This document shows, in pieces, positions 11,201-20,783 of a stretch of 64,000 nt of DNA. The DNA is taken from positions 1 through 64,000 of the forward strand of contig NZ_JAHPRO010000009.1 in NCBI RefSeq assembly GCF_025562455.1, written 5' to 3'. The notes beneath the pieces are model-generated. The model did not search any database. It worked only from the letters and a program-made list of their open reading frames with translations, and was not told where the DNA came from. The position numbers were made by a program, and so were the translations under genes. Positions within the stretch are counted from its first letter, which is position 1; every line of letters starts with the position of its first letter. Source of the stretch: Acinetobacter sp. WU_MDCI_Axc73 (GTDB lineage: Bacteria; Pseudomonadota; Gammaproteobacteria; Pseudomonadales; Moraxellaceae).

Positions 11201-12449
11201 GCGTTCAGGCGAAATTGGTATTGCTGATGAATTAGGCCGTGAGCGCGAGCGTTACAAACTGCCTTATGGTGCAAGCATTCTGTTGAAAGACGGAGAATTC
11301 GTTGAAGCAGGCGGTATTGTTGCAACTTGGGATCCGCATACACATCCACTTGTTACAGAAGTTGCAGGTAAAGCACGTTTCAGTCAAATCGCTGATGGTG
11401 TTACAGCAACTTCTAAGACAGATGATGCAACAGGTATGACCACGGTTGAAATCTTGCCAGTAACAGCACGTCCTGCATCTGGTAAAGATTTACGTCCAGC
11501 GATTGTGTTGGATACCACAGATGGTGGCGAACAGTTCTACTTCCTGCCACAAAATACCATCGTAACCGTACGTGATGGTGAAACCATTGGTGTGGGTGAT
11601 GTTATTGGTCGTGTACCGCAAGAAACTTCACGTACTCGTGATATTACCGGTGGTCTACCGCGTGTTGCTGACTTGTTCGAAGCACGTAAGCCAAAAGAGC
11701 ATGCGATCTTGGCAGAAATATCAGGTATCGTGAGCTTTGGTAAAGAGACCAAAGGTAAGAACCGTTTAGTGATTACACCGGATGATGGTTCTGAAATCTA
11801 CGAAGAGTTGATTCCGAAATGGCGTCAAATCAACGTGTTTGAAGGCGAGCATGTCAACCGTGGTGAAACCATTTCTGATGGCCCACAAAATCCGCATGAC
11901 ATCTTGCGTTTGAAAGGTGAAGTGGCATTGACCAACTACATCGTGAACGAAGTTCAGGATGTTTACCGTCTACAAGGTGTAAAAATCAACGATAAGCACA
12001 TCGAAGTCATCGTACGTCAAATGTTGCGTAAAGTTGATATCGTGGATGGTGGTGATACGAGCTTCATCAAAGGCGAACAAGTGGATTACATCCGCGTTGT
12101 TCAAGAAAACCAAGCAGTCTTGGCTCAGAACAAGTTCCCTGCGAAGTTTGAACGTCAGTTGATGGGTATTACCAAAGCATCGCTTTCTACCGACTCATTC
12201 ATCTCTGCTGCATCGTTCCAGGAAACCACTCGTGTGTTAACTGAAGCGGCTGTAACAGGTAAAGAAGATGATTTACGTGGCTTGAAAGAAAACGTGGTTG
12301 TGGGTCGTCTGATTCCAGCAGGTACTGGTCTTGCGTATCATCTTGAACGTCGTCGTCAGGAAGCTGAAGCGGCTGAATATGAATTGCACAATGACTTTAG
12401 TGATGTTGATCAAGCTTTTAGTCAGGCATTAAATTCTGATCAATTCTAA
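8256..12449 (+). CDS. rpoC: DNA-directed RNA polymerase subunit beta'
   Basis: RpoC of 1397 residues. The start is TTG at 8256, preceded by ACACGGAG as ribosome-binding site; no ATG gives the conserved N-terminus [10 protein letters not shown]. The N-terminal zinc site is C75, C77, C90, C93. The catalytic Mg-binding motif NADFDGD is at residues 463-469. A second cysteine cluster (about 890-900, [13 protein letters not shown]) and the bridge/trigger region around [16 protein letters not shown] follow. It pairs with RpoB, from which it is separated by 166 bases containing a folded element. Confidence 0.99.
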   Translation: MKDLLDIMRKKTDSDGHAPVEFDRIRIGLASPEMIKSWSHGEVKKPETINYRTFKPERDGLFCAKIFGPVKDYECLCGKYKRMKYKGVICEKCGVEVTTAKVRRERMGHIELASPVAHIWFLKSLPSRIGLLLDMTLRDIERVLYFESYVVTDPGMTPFEKYQLLSDEEYYNALEEHGDEFTAKMGAEAVQDLLKDIDLEAEIARLREEIPQTTSETKLKKASKRLKLMEAFKESNNKPEWMVMNVLPVLPPDLRPLVPLEGGRFATSDLNDLYRRVINRNNRLKRLLDLAAPDIIVRNEKRMLQESVDALLDNGRRGRAITGSNKRPLKSLADMIKGKQGRFRQNLLGKRVDYSGRSVITVGPTLRLHQCGLPKKMALELFKPFIFAKLQASGQATTIKAAKKMVERETPEVWDVLANVIRQHPVMLNRAPTLHRLGLQAFEPILIEGKAIRLHPLVCTAFNADFDGDQMAVHVPLTLEAQLEARALMMSTNNILSPANGEPIIVPSQDVVLGLYYITRDAVNAKGEGMVFADTHEVNRALATGKVAIHARVKVRVHQTVIDENGQREKQTIIVDTTPGRCLLWEIVPEGLSFEMINLEMTKKNISKLINSCYRKLGLKDTVIFADQLMYLGFRQATRSGVSVGMEDMVIPPQKQVIIDKAETEVREIEQQFEQGFVTAGERYNKVVDIWARTNDQVAKAMMDNLSFTNVKNKQGEDEKQKSFNSIYMMSDSGARGSAAQIRQLAGMRGLMAKPDGSIIETPIKANFREGLTVLQYFISTHGARKGLADTALKTANSGYLTRRLVDVAQDLVITEPDCGTAGGLVMTPFIQGGDVIEPLRDRVLGRVTAEDVRRASDNEVVLPRGTLIDEKIAAQLEEAGVDEVKVRSVIACESSFGVCAKCYGRDLARGHQVNPGESVGVMAAQSIGEPGTQLTMRTFHVGGAASRTSAANSVQVRNKGTVRFHNVKTVQHAKGHLVSVSRSGEIGIADELGRERERYKLPYGASILLKDGEFVEAGGIVATWDPHTHPLVTEVAGKARFSQIADGVTATSKTDDATGMTTVEILPVTARPASGKDLRPAIVLDTTDGGEQFYFLPQNTIVTVRDGETIGVGDVIGRVPQETSRTRDITGGLPRVADLFEARKPKEHAILAEISGIVSFGKETKGKNRLVITPDDGSEIYEELIPKWRQINVFEGEHVNRGETISDGPQNPHDILRLKGEVALTNYIVNEVQDVYRLQGVKINDKHIEVIVRQMLRKVDIVDGGDTSFIKGEQVDYIRVVQENQAVLAQNKFPAKFERQLMGITKASLSTDSFISAASFQETTRVLTEAAVTGKEDDLRGLKENVVVGRLIPAGTGLAYHLERRRQEAEAAEYELHNDFSDVDQAFSQALNSDQF

Positions 12450-12462
12450 AAAATTGATTGAG

Positions 12463-12490
12463 AAAAAAGACACCTAAGGGTGTCTTTTTT
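12463..12490 (+). terminator. Terminator of the rpoBC operon
   Basis: AAAAAAGACACC pairs with GGTGTCTTTTTT around a 4-base TAAG loop, 13 bases after the rpoC stop. It is a strong, A/T-flanked intrinsic terminator that could work in both directions. Confidence 0.92.
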
Positions 12491-12629
12491 TATGCAAAGA
12501 AAAAGATAAATTTAACCAATTTTTTTTGATTACAAAATCACTGCATGGATCGGGCATTTTGTTACATGATCTTATTAAAAAATTCTTTAAAAATGCTTAT
12601 TCTGATAGATATTTAAGGAGGAGTTAAAC

Positions 12630-12986
12630 ATGAAAAAAACAATGAGTTTAATGGCGATCGCTGTCATGTCGACCGCAATTCTTGCTGGTTGTCAGGATAT
12701 GAGTCCATCAAATCAACGTATTGGCGCTGCTGCTTTAGGTGGTGCTGTTGGCGGTGGTGTCGGTAATCATGTGGGTGGTGGCGTTGGTGCTGCTGCTGGT
12801 GGTGCCTTAGGTGGTGGTGTAGGTGCCAATGCAAAAGGTGGTAATAGTACCTCAACAACCAGTAGTGCCGTTGGCGCTGGTATTGGGTCAGTTGTCGGCA
12901 AGGCGATATTTGGTGGCGATGGTGGCGCTGCGGTGGGTGGAGCCATTGGTGGCGGTGCAGGTGCAGCCATTCAAGAGAGAAAATAA
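12630..12986 (+). CDS. Glycine-zipper lipoprotein
   Basis: A protein of 118 residues with a lipoprotein signal peptide (MKKTMSLMAIAVMSTAILAGC, lipobox LAGC, acylated Cys at residue 21). The remainder is almost entirely Gly/Ala with GGAVGGGVG-type repeats, interrupted by a Ser/Thr stretch at about residues 70-81. This is the glycine-zipper pattern of SlyB/Rcp/OsmB-like small membrane-associated lipoproteins; the exact role is unknown. A strong ribosome-binding site (AAGGAGGAG) precedes the ATG and its own terminator follows. Stress or envelope association is an inference from the family. Confidence 0.85.
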   Translation: MKKTMSLMAIAVMSTAILAGCQDMSPSNQRIGAAALGGAVGGGVGNHVGGGVGAAAGGALGGGVGANAKGGNSTSTTSSAVGAGIGSVVGKAIFGGDGGAAVGGAIGGGAGAAIQERK

Positions 12987-13000
12987 TTGTTATCAATGAC

Positions 13001-13029
13001 AAAAAAGACAGCTTTGAGCTGTCTTTTTT
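13001..13029 (+). terminator. Terminator after the glycine-zipper lipoprotein gene
   Basis: AAAAAAGACAGCT pairs with AGCTGTCTTTTTT around a TTG loop, 14 bases after the stop codon. Strong intrinsic terminator. Confidence 0.9.
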
Positions 13030-13114
13030 GATAGGAATTTAGGCAAATATAGAGTGTTTTATTTTTATCAAAAAAGCTTTAAATTTCAACTAAAAACAGG
13101 ATCAAATGAGATGG

Positions 13115-13594
13115 TTAAAATGGTTTTGGTTTTTTGCGACGAATATAAAGCGTTTTTTGAATCTCGGCGATTCTGACGCCAGATTCATCAAAAATATTAA
13201 CGGTATAGTTTCTGAGGACTGGTGCATAATTTTCGGCTAGCTCACGGATATGCTCAACCTCCATCGCATCTAAGCGAATATCAGCATACACGGTACTGCG
13301 TCCAGGCGACAAAAAATTGATATTCGCTGATTTGTCCCAAACGATATATTTTGAGCCTAGGTGATGCATGAGGATCAACATATAAAAAGGATCCACCATC
13401 GAATATAAGCTACCACCAAAATGAGTCCCGACAATATTTTGGTTTTTTCGGGTGAGTGACATTTTAACCCGAATGTAATAATTATTAAGATCAATTTTAT
13501 CGATACTAATACCCGCGCCACGATAGGGTGAATAGCGATTAATCATAAACTTTGATACTGCGGGTATGGTCTGAATTTGCTTTAAAATATTCAT
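13115..13594 (-). CDS. Hotdog-fold thioesterase-like protein (DUF4442)
   Basis: A protein of 159 residues. The pattern of a central helix region NIVGTHFGGSLYSMVDPFYMLIL followed by KSANINFLSPGRSTVYADI fits the DUF4442 group of hotdog-fold proteins, related to acyl-CoA thioesterases of the PaaI/YiiD kind. No experimentally defined substrate is known to me. I use the ATG at 13594; an in-frame TTG three codons earlier is possible but has no better ribosome-binding site. It is divergent from the hydrolase gene that follows. Confidence 0.7.
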   Translation of the reverse strand: MNILKQIQTIPAVSKFMINRYSPYRGAGISIDKIDLNNYYIRVKMSLTRKNQNIVGTHFGGSLYSMVDPFYMLILMHHLGSKYIVWDKSANINFLSPGRSTVYADIRLDAMEVEHIRELAENYAPVLRNYTVNIFDESGVRIAEIQKTLYIRRKKPKPF

Positions 13595-13714
13595 AGCGGT
13601 CAATTGATTTTCGATCGGTTATCTTCATACTAGATAACTAACATCATTCTGGCATTGATAGCAATGCCTAATCCGATTAAAGAAATGGTCAATCAAAAAC
13701 AAAAAGGAAATGGC

Positions 13715-14593
13715 ATGCATCCTCAGATCTACACTGTCCAAACTTCCGATCAGCAGAAATTATGTGCTAAGACATGGGGTGATCAGCAAAAACCAGCCTT
13801 GGTGTTGGTTCATGGTTATCCTGATAATCAGGAAGTCTGGGAGCCGATCATTCATGAGCTGATCGATGATTTTTATATTATCACCTACGATGTTCGTGGC
13901 GCTGGACAATCCAGTATTCCTAAACATATTCGTAATTATCGGCTTGAACAACTTTCTCTGGATCTGGAAGCCGTCGTTAATCAATTATTGTTAAATCGAC
14001 CATTCCATTTGGCTGCACATGATTGGGGATCAGTTCAAACTTGGGAATCGGTGACTGAACCTAAATTTAAAGATCGTATTTTGTCTTATACGACCATTTC
14101 GGGCCCTTGTCTGGATCATGCTGCATGGCTATTACGTGATGAAGTGAAAACGAGTCCCATCGATTTTCTTAAAAAATTAACTAAATCGTGGTATATCGGC
14201 GCATTTCATCTACCTTTCATTGCACCTACTGTCTGGCAATATTTCACACCCGAAAAATGGGGAAAGATCTTAAAGGGGCTGGAAAGAAAGCAAGATTTAC
14301 CATTGAATTTTCATATTGCAAGCGATGGAAAATATGGGATTAATCTTTATCGAGCGAATTTTATTCCAAGCTTGACCCGACCACGTCAGCGCTATGCACA
14401 ATGTCCAGTTCAGGCAGTGGTACTTATGCGTGATGCTTTTGTCAGCCCTGATTATATTTTAAAAGAAATGCCAAAATGGGTAGAGCAATTTGAATATGTT
14501 GAACTGGATGCCAATCATTGGGCAATTTTGAGTGAACCGAAAAAAGTAGCAAATTATATTCGTCAGTTTGCTTGCTCTCAACAGCCTGCTTAA
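13715..14593 (+). CDS. Alpha/beta hydrolase (epoxide hydrolase / haloalkane dehalogenase-like)
   Basis: A protein of 292 residues with an alpha/beta-hydrolase fold. The oxyanion motif VLVHGYPDNQEVW is near the N-terminus. The nucleophile elbow reads AAHDWGS, so the nucleophile is Asp, as in epoxide hydrolases and dehalogenases, not Ser. The catalytic His lies in LDANHWAI near the C-terminus. I choose the ATG at 13715 because AAAAGGAA stands 6-12 bases before it; upstream starts (TTG 13655, ATG 13664, ATG 13685) would add up to 20 poorly conserved residues without such a site. The natural substrate is not predictable. Confidence 0.8.
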   Translation: MHPQIYTVQTSDQQKLCAKTWGDQQKPALVLVHGYPDNQEVWEPIIHELIDDFYIITYDVRGAGQSSIPKHIRNYRLEQLSLDLEAVVNQLLLNRPFHLAAHDWGSVQTWESVTEPKFKDRILSYTTISGPCLDHAAWLLRDEVKTSPIDFLKKLTKSWYIGAFHLPFIAPTVWQYFTPEKWGKILKGLERKQDLPLNFHIASDGKYGINLYRANFIPSLTRPRQRYAQCPVQAVVLMRDAFVSPDYILKEMPKWVEQFEYVELDANHWAILSEPKKVANYIRQFACSQQPA

Positions 14594-14610
14594 TTCAATG
14601 GTCGCAATAA

Positions 14611-14646
14611 AAAACCACCTTTACATTGCCTGAAAGGTGGTTTTTT
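14611..14646. terminator. Bidirectional terminator between converging hydrolase and proY
   Basis: AAAACCACCTTT pairs with AAAGGTGGTTTT around a 10-base loop, with T/A-runs on both sides. It lies between two convergent genes and probably ends both transcripts. Confidence 0.9.
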
Positions 14647-14663
14647 ATACCAGTTAAAATTGA

Positions 14664-16025
14664 TTAGATTTTCGGTTTGACCCAAATTTTGTAAGCAACG
14701 CCTAATAGAAGCAACCAGAAGATGCCGACATACAGGGCAGGTCGCGTATCAGGAAAATAGCCAATCACCGCAATCACAAAGATCATAAATGCGGTGGCAA
14801 GTGCAGGCGCCACAGGCCAGCCAATCATAGGGAAATCAAGTTTTTTAATTTCCTCACGAGATAAATTTCTACGCATACCAAAATGTGATAATAAAATCAT
14901 CAGCCAGACATACACTGTTGCAAAAGTTGCAATCGAAGCAATAATTTCAAATACATTTTCAGGAATGAGGTAATTTAGAACCACGCCAATCAACAATACG
15001 CCTGCCATCACCACCACGGTCATCCACGGCACACCATATTTAGACGTTTTACGGAACACTTCTGGCGCTTGTCCTTTGAGTGCCATGCCGTACATCATGC
15101 GACCTGCACCGAATACATCACTGTTAATCGCTGAAATAGCTGCCGTAATAACGACAATATTTAATACGGCAGCGGCAGATTTAATCCCCAAACTCTCAAA
15201 AATTTGTACAAATGGACTACCTTGTGTCCCGATTTGATTCCATGGAAAAATTGACATCAACACGAAAATAGTCAAAACATAAAACAGGATAATTCGGATT
15301 GGAACAGCATTAATGGCACGTGGAATGGCCTTTTTCGGATTTTCCGTTTCACCTGCGGTAATACCGATGATTTCAATTCCACCAAAAGCGAACACCACCA
15401 CCGAAAAACAGGCGATAACGCCCATGACACCATTTGGCATAAACCCACCATGTTCCCAAAGATTGGCAATACCAGGATTAAAGCTGGTGTTGGGAACATG
15501 CAAACCATAAAACATAATCCCAAAGCCGCCACAAATCATGGCAACGATGGCACTCACTTTAATAATCGATAGCCAGAATTCAAGCTCACCGTAAAATTTG
15601 ACATGAATCAGATTAATCGCACCCAAAAAGAAAATCAGGGATAGTATCCATGTCCAACGCGGTACATCAGGAAACCAAAATCCCATATAGATGCCAAAGG
15701 CGGTGACATCTGCTATGGCGACAATCACCATTTCAAAAACATAGGTCCAACCTGTGGTGAAGCCAGCCAAAGGACTTACATAATCTGAGGCATAACGACT
15801 AAATGAGTCGGAAACTGGATTGTGTACGGCCATTTCGCCAAGTGCACGCATCACGATATAAATGGCAATACCCGCGATGACATACGCCATCAAGACCGCA
15901 GGGCCTGCTAGCTTAATAGCAGAAGCTGATCCATAGAACAGACCTGTACCAATGGCAGAGCCTAAAGCTAAAAAACGGATGTGGCGTGTATTGAGTCCAC
16001 GCTTTAAAGAAGAATTCTGTGACAT
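14664..16025 (-). CDS. proY: Amino acid permease, ProY-like (APC family)
   Basis: A protein of 453 residues with about 12 membrane segments. The start [28 protein letters not shown], the stretch [26 protein letters not shown] and later [13 protein letters not shown] closely match E. coli ProY, a cryptic proline-specific permease, and sibling aromatic/GABA permeases of the amino acid transporter (AAT) group. It should import an amino acid, most likely proline, by proton symport through the inner membrane. It is transcribed alone from a long, very A/T-rich upstream region. Confidence 0.82.
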   Translation of the reverse strand: MSQNSSLKRGLNTRHIRFLALGSAIGTGLFYGSASAIKLAGPAVLMAYVIAGIAIYIVMRALGEMAVHNPVSDSFSRYASDYVSPLAGFTTGWTYVFEMVIVAIADVTAFGIYMGFWFPDVPRWTWILSLIFFLGAINLIHVKFYGELEFWLSIIKVSAIVAMICGGFGIMFYGLHVPNTSFNPGIANLWEHGGFMPNGVMGVIACFSVVVFAFGGIEIIGITAGETENPKKAIPRAINAVPIRIILFYVLTIFVLMSIFPWNQIGTQGSPFVQIFESLGIKSAAAVLNIVVITAAISAINSDVFGAGRMMYGMALKGQAPEVFRKTSKYGVPWMTVVVMAGVLLIGVVLNYLIPENVFEIIASIATFATVYVWLMILLSHFGMRRNLSREEIKKLDFPMIGWPVAPALATAFMIFVIAVIGYFPDTRPALYVGIFWLLLLGVAYKIWVKPKI

Positions 16026-16441
16026 CGATTACTCCAATTCTTGTGCGTATTGTATCGGAGCTACATTCAATGTTCACTTTATTTATATAAAAAAAAGAAA
16101 AATGATTCGCGTTGGATAGGACATTGATTGAAATAAATTTGATAATTTATTTTAATTAAAAAAGGGAAAGTTTTAAAATAAATATAAAATCATAATTAAA
16201 TATTTAAAAATAATAATCATAAAATCTTATTATTTTAGTTGGTTTTAAATCATATTAATTTAATCGGATTTATTTTGTTTAATCTTAAATTTTTTTAAAC
16301 ATACTAAAACGCTAGGATTAAAATAAAAAAATAAGAATATCATTATCTTATAAATAATGTTGAAAATGTGTTTATAATCTGTATTGCGTTTAGTGTATAT
16401 ATAATATTATGATGTTACCAAGATATTAAGAGGTGTTGAAA
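16026..16441. other. Very A/T-rich divergent intergenic region (proY / ompW)
   Basis: The region holds 416 bases with long runs of A and T, especially 16081-16330, and no credible gene. It must contain the promoters of both proY and ompW. Several TATAAT-like hexamers occur (for example 16373-16378 and 16400-16405), but none has a well spaced -35 box that I would defend. The composition would suit an H-NS-type silencer or UP elements; this is inference. Confidence 0.5.
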
Positions 16442-17026
16442 ATGCTAAAACAAGCAGCTGTTATTGCATTATTAGGTTTGTCTTCTTCTGTATTTGCAGG
16501 TGATTGGCAAGTTAAAGTCGGGGCAAGTTATATTGCACCAACCAGTGATACTCAAACTGCATTAGGCAAAGTTGAAGCAGATGATGAGTTTGCTTTTACA
16601 CCATCTGTTGAATATTTCTTTGGTGATTCACCATTCTCTGCTGAATTACTTCTTGCAGCGCCGATTAATCATGACGTGTTATTGGATGGTAATAAGGTTG
16701 CAAGAGTAAAGCATTTGCCACCCACAATTACAGCAAAATATAACTTTAAGAACTCTACACGCTTTACACCATATATTGGTGTGGGTGCAACTGCTTTCAT
16801 TCCATGGGATGAATCAGGTGTAGCGGATAAAGTTAAAAATGATTATGGTTTTGCGGGACAAGTTGGCTTCACTTTCCAACCTGCCGATGCAAAAAATTGG
16901 GGCGTTTATTTCGATGTGCGCTATGCAGATTTGAGCCCAGAAGTTCGTTTAGTCGACAACTTAGGTACCTTTGATTTAGATATCGACCCAGTGATTTATA
17001 CACTAGGTTACAGCTATAGATTCTAA
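16442..17026 (+). CDS. ompW: OmpW-family outer membrane protein
   Basis: A protein of 194 residues. The signal peptide MLKQAAVIALLGLSSSVFA is followed by GDWQVKVGASYIAP, the typical OmpW start of an eight-strand barrel. Repeated amphipathic strands follow, including FTPYIGVGATAFIPW, and the chain ends in a terminal aromatic (YSYRF), the outer membrane assembly signal. OmpW proteins form narrow hydrophobic channels; in Acinetobacter they are abundant and linked to iron and colistin. The ATG at 16442 follows AAGAGGT; an upstream GTG is less likely. Confidence 0.9.
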   Translation: MLKQAAVIALLGLSSSVFAGDWQVKVGASYIAPTSDTQTALGKVEADDEFAFTPSVEYFFGDSPFSAELLLAAPINHDVLLDGNKVARVKHLPPTITAKYNFKNSTRFTPYIGVGATAFIPWDESGVADKVKNDYGFAGQVGFTFQPADAKNWGVYFDVRYADLSPEVRLVDNLGTFDLDIDPVIYTLGYSYRF

Positions 17027-17043
17027 GGAATATATAGACTTTT

Positions 17044-17071
17044 AAAACTCTCTCGTGGGGAAGGGAGTTTT
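17044..17071 (+). terminator. Hairpin after ompW
   Basis: AAAACTCTC (17044-17052) pairs with GGGAGTTTT (17063-17071), 9 bp with one wobble pair and a 10-base loop, just after the ompW stop. It is a likely intrinsic terminator. Confidence 0.65.
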
Positions 17072-17073
17072 AA

Positions 17074-17165
17074 CAGATCATCCACTTAATAATAATGATA
17101 TAGAGAACAACAATAATAAGATCATCGGCATGATAAGCCTCACAGGAAACTGTGGGGCTTTTTTT
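17074..17165 (+). ncRNA. Candidate small RNA with strong 3' terminator
   Basis: After the ompW terminator, a second, stronger terminator ends at 17165: AAGCCTCACAG-GAAA-CTGTGGGGCTT, 11 bp, then a run of T. Just before it is a small hairpin, ATCAT-CGGC-ATGAT (17121-17134). The two stacked hairpins with a U tail, and no gene between 17027 and 17265, fit a short intergenic RNA. It could simply be a second ompW terminator. Confidence 0.35.
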
Positions 17166-17265
17166 ATGGTTGTGACTGATGTTGTACAGGAAATGGCAAA
17201 AATTTACGTATTCAAATAAACAAAATTGTTAAAGTTAAAATAATAAATCCAACAAGAGCGTTTCA

Positions 17266-17619
17266 ATGAAAAAATTACCAATCGTTCTGCTCAGTAGTTT
17301 ATTTTGTATAAATGGTTTAAGTCTCGCCAATGCTGCAAGTTTTTCCTGCGATAAAGCCAAAACCAGCACGGAAAAAACCATTTGTCAAAACCGAAGTTTA
17401 AATGATGCCGATGTAAAAATGGCAACAACGTATAATATTGTTATCCATGCCTTGCCCATGGGCGGACGTGATGCTGAGAAGGGTGTGCAATATCAATGGC
17501 TCAAACAGCGCGATAGTTGTCGAGCAAATGTAAGTTGTATCACACAGCGCTACGCTGAGCGTCAAAAGCATCTGGATGATATCGTACAAAACCGTATTTT
17601 AACGCAAGGCCCTTTTTAA
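17266..17619 (+). CDS. Secreted DUF1311 / LprI-like protein
   Basis: A protein of 117 residues with a signal peptide (MKKLPIVLLSSLFCINGLSLANA). The mature part FSCDKAKTSTEKTICQNRSLNDADVKMATTYN has the spaced cysteines and ST-EK-IC-N--L---D pattern of DUF1311, named after the lysozyme inhibitor LprI of Mycobacterium. A second Cys pair (DSCRANVSC) supports a disulphide-bonded periplasmic protein. Lysozyme inhibition is only known for some relatives. It is transcribed alone, just before htpG. Confidence 0.75.
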   Translation: MKKLPIVLLSSLFCINGLSLANAASFSCDKAKTSTEKTICQNRSLNDADVKMATTYNIVIHALPMGGRDAEKGVQYQWLKQRDSCRANVSCITQRYAERQKHLDDIVQNRILTQGPF

Positions 17620-17724
17620 ACCAGATAAAAATCTTCGATTTTACTATTGAAAAAGTTGTGACTCACTCCAATAAATACAGCATCAAAGAATTCGCTAACA
17701 TGAATTGTATTTTAGGAGTGAGTG

Positions 17725-19650
17725 ATGAGCGAACAAAAAACGTCAAAGAATTATAGTTTTCAAGCAGAAGTAGCCCAACTTTTACATTTAGTGACCCATT
17801 CACTATATTCTAATCCAGAAATTTTTCTACGCGAGCTGATTTCGAATGCATCGGATGCTTGTGATAAGTTACGTTTTGAAGGAATTAATCATCCAGAATA
17901 TTATGAGAATGATCCAGACTTGCATGTGCGGGTAAGTTTGGATAAAGATCATAAAACCATCACTATTTCAGACAACGGTATTGGTCTTAATCAACAAGAA
18001 GCGATTGATAATCTAGGGACCATTGCCAAATCAGGCACTAAAGATTTCATGTCTAAATTAACAGGCGACCAAAAGTCTGATGCACAGTTAATTGGTCAGT
18101 TTGGTGTCGGTTTTTACTCTGGATTTATTGTTGCAGATAAAATCACGGTAGAATCCCGACGTGCAGGACTATCGGCTGATGAAGGTGTGCGTTGGATCAG
18201 TGGAGGCACAGGTGAATTTGAAGTTGAGCAAATCAATAAGGATTCACGTGGCACAGATATTATTTTACATTTGCGTGATGATGCACTTGAATATTTAGAA
18301 AGCTATAAAGTTAAGCAAATTATCAATAAGTATTCCGACCACATTAGTTTACCGATCCAAATGCAAAAAGAAGTCTGGCAAGAGGATGCAGTGGCCGAAG
18401 GGGAAGAACAATCAGCCAATGGAAAAATGGTCAAAACGGAAGAATGGGAAACCATTAATTCAGCAAGTGCACTTTGGACACGAAATAAAAATGAAATTTC
18501 GGAAGAACAATATATCGAGTTCTATAAAAATCTGAGTCATGATTTTGATGCACCGTTGGCTTGGGCGCATAATCGGGTTGAAGGTAGCACAGAATATACG
18601 CAGCTTCTTTATATACCGGCTAAAGCACCGCATGATATTTTTACCCGCGAAGCGAAGGCAGGCATCAAACTGTATGTCAAACGTGTCTTTATTATGGATG
18701 ATGCAGATCATCTAATTCCAAATTATTTACGTTTTGTACAAGGGGTGGTTGATAGTGCCGATTTACCATTGAATGTAAGTCGTGAGCTGTTACAGGAAAG
18801 TCGCGATGTTAAAACCATTCGTGAAGGCAATGCACGTCGTGTGTTAACGTTACTTGATGGTCTGGCAAAATCAGAAGATGAAAAAGATCAGGAAAAATTC
18901 AAAACTTTTTACACCGAATTTGGTGCAGTAATTAAAGAAGGTTTGGGTGAAGACTTTGGTAACCGTGAACGTATTTTGAAACTGTTACGTTACGCGACTT
19001 CAAATCATGATGAAGTGAATACTTCATTGGCTGACTATAAAGCCCGTATGAAAGAAGGACAAAAAGCGATTTATTACGTGACAGCAGATAGTCTGAATGC
19101 TGCTAAAAATTCACCGCAACTAGAATTATTTAAGAAAAAAGGCATTGAAGTTTTACTGATGTCTGAACGTGTCGATGAATGGGCGATGAATTTCGTACAG
19201 GAGTTTGATGGAACACCTTTACAAAATGTCTCGAAAGGTGCTGTCGATCTGGGTGATTTACAAGATGCAGACGAGAAAAAAGCACTCGAACAAGCGGCTG
19301 AACAGTTTAAGCCTGTTGTGGAAAAACTTGGTGAATCACTGAAAGATAAAACCAAAGAAGTTCGCGTAACGACGCGTCTGGTCGATTCTCCTGCATGCTT
19401 GGTGACGTCAGAAGGTGAGTTATCGCCACAATTGATTCGTATGCTGAAACAGGCGGGTCAGGAAGTGCCTGAGATCAAGCCGATTCTTGAGATTAACCCT
19501 GAGCATCCATTGGTGAAAAAACTGGAAGGTTCAGCGCAGTTCGATGATCTGGCCAATGTGATTTTTGATCAGGCCGTGATTGCTGAAGGTGGTTTACCAG
19601 AAGATCCAGCTGCTTACGTAAAACGGATCAATAGTTTATTGTTAAAATAA
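17725..19650 (+). CDS. htpG: Chaperone HtpG (Hsp90)
   Basis: The bacterial Hsp90 homologue, 641 residues. The N-terminal GHKL ATPase domain shows [14 protein letters not shown] (helix with the catalytic Glu and Mg-binding Asn), DNGIGL and [16 protein letters not shown] (ATP lid). The middle domain contains the loop with [18 protein letters not shown] (catalytic Arg). A C-terminal dimerisation domain follows. It works with DnaK on late folding and is heat-inducible in many bacteria. The ATG at 17725 is spaced correctly from AGGAG; an in-frame GTG one codon earlier is less likely. Confidence 0.97.
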   Translation: MSEQKTSKNYSFQAEVAQLLHLVTHSLYSNPEIFLRELISNASDACDKLRFEGINHPEYYENDPDLHVRVSLDKDHKTITISDNGIGLNQQEAIDNLGTIAKSGTKDFMSKLTGDQKSDAQLIGQFGVGFYSGFIVADKITVESRRAGLSADEGVRWISGGTGEFEVEQINKDSRGTDIILHLRDDALEYLESYKVKQIINKYSDHISLPIQMQKEVWQEDAVAEGEEQSANGKMVKTEEWETINSASALWTRNKNEISEEQYIEFYKNLSHDFDAPLAWAHNRVEGSTEYTQLLYIPAKAPHDIFTREAKAGIKLYVKRVFIMDDADHLIPNYLRFVQGVVDSADLPLNVSRELLQESRDVKTIREGNARRVLTLLDGLAKSEDEKDQEKFKTFYTEFGAVIKEGLGEDFGNRERILKLLRYATSNHDEVNTSLADYKARMKEGQKAIYYVTADSLNAAKNSPQLELFKKKGIEVLLMSERVDEWAMNFVQEFDGTPLQNVSKGAVDLGDLQDADEKKALEQAAEQFKPVVEKLGESLKDKTKEVRVTTRLVDSPACLVTSEGELSPQLIRMLKQAGQEVPEIKPILEINPEHPLVKKLEGSAQFDDLANVIFDQAVIAEGGLPEDPAAYVKRINSLLLK

Positions 19651-19667
19651 ATCATGTAGACAACCCG

Positions 19668-19692
19668 CCCTGACTTCGGTCGGGGTTTTTTA
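19668..19692 (+). terminator. Terminator after htpG
   Basis: CCCTGAC-TTCG-GTCGGGG, a 7-bp stem with a stable TTCG tetraloop, followed by TTTTTT. Strong intrinsic terminator 18 bases after the htpG stop. Confidence 0.9.
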
Positions 19693-19756
19693 TACCTCGA
19701 TAGTGGATGTGGGTAAAGTCAAACTTATCCACAATTCTACTTATTTGCTCAATCAG

Positions 19757-20650
19757 CTAAAAATTTGCTTCTAATTGAATAGTCGTACTAAATATATGCT
19801 GAAGTTCTTTATCGGTTGTGGTCATGTCATGATAATAAGAAATTTGGTTATCAATAAAAATCCAGTCACGCCATAAGGGTCTCCGCCATGATAAATAAGG
19901 CCCCCATAGTTGTAACTCCCAGTCTTTTTTTGTTTGATCATACACACCGCTACTATAAATTCCATAAATCAAACGGTGATTTTTTAAAAATTGATATTGC
20001 TGGAAAGTCCGATTTGCCCAATAGTATTCTTCATCCTGACTTTTATTGAGGCTGAATTGATTGGAAAAAAGAGTATTGTCTTCTAATTTTTGATTCAGAT
20101 TTAAGGTTGTTTCAGAATAATTTTTACTGCTTGAACCATAACGGAATAATTGTTGAGTGTCGATACTGATATCATGCCGCAGTACCCACTGCTTTTTGGC
20201 CAAAAACTGCACGTACACATCACTGTCTGAATTTGAACCCAGATTAATATCATTAGGGAAAGGCAACAAGCTGGTGATGGTACTGATACTGGCACTAATT
20301 GGATCAGGATTAGTGACTTTATTTTTTTTACTTTTAGTTTTATGCGGTTTTCCAAATTTTTTAACGGGTTGGGCTTGTTGTTGCAAAGTCCTTGCCCATA
20401 AAGAATCGTTACCAAATACAGCCAATAATTCCTGATTCAATTGTGGGTTGGAAACAATACTTTCTTGTTCTGAATGTATCTGTGCTTCTGTACAGGTGAG
20501 TTTTGATAAGTGTTGCTGATTTCGATGCACTGTATAAGACTGAAAAGAATAGGGTTTAAAAATGCAATGGCGTAACACCCATACCGCATAAATACTACCT
20601 AGGCTTAAAATGATCGCAAGCTGAAAATGAACGATAAGGTATCGCTTCAT
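19757..20650 (-). CDS. Uncharacterised protein, probable outer membrane barrel (paralogue 1)
   Basis: A protein of 297 residues that I cannot assign to a named family. It has an N-terminal hydrophobic segment (about 8-26, signal or anchor), then a polar part with a basic KTKSKKNK stretch. The C-terminal 160 residues consist of alternating, aromatic-rich strands (for example WVLRHDISIDTQQLFRYGSSSKNY) ending in ...TIQLEANF. The terminal Phe and the strand pattern suggest an outer membrane beta-barrel. The C-terminal part is clearly homologous to the next gene upstream (VLRHDISIDTQQLFRYGSSSKNY against SLRNDFSFYAEQIYRYGIDSKNY; WGPYLSWRRPLWRDW against WGPFMSWRQQLWREW). Confidence 0.6.
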   Translation of the reverse strand: MKRYLIVHFQLAIILSLGSIYAVWVLRHCIFKPYSFQSYTVHRNQQHLSKLTCTEAQIHSEQESIVSNPQLNQELLAVFGNDSLWARTLQQQAQPVKKFGKPHKTKSKKNKVTNPDPISASISTITSLLPFPNDINLGSNSDSDVYVQFLAKKQWVLRHDISIDTQQLFRYGSSSKNYSETTLNLNQKLEDNTLFSNQFSLNKSQDEEYYWANRTFQQYQFLKNHRLIYGIYSSGVYDQTKKDWELQLWGPYLSWRRPLWRDWIFIDNQISYYHDMTTTDKELQHIFSTTIQLEANF

Positions 20651-20783
20651 GAAAAAAATAATAAGAATAATGAATGTGGGACAGCATATAAAATCAATCT
20701 TAATTTTTATTTAAGTTTCACTGAGCTTGAATAAACGCTTGCCAAAATACCGTATGGCAAGCGCGAAAAAATTACTATTTATT

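Noticed and set aside
12664..13002. His/Gln/Pro-rich frames opposite the glycine-zipper lipoprotein gene
   Set aside because: They are reverse-strand shadows of Gly/Ala codons; the plus-strand gene has a lipobox, ribosome-binding site and terminator.
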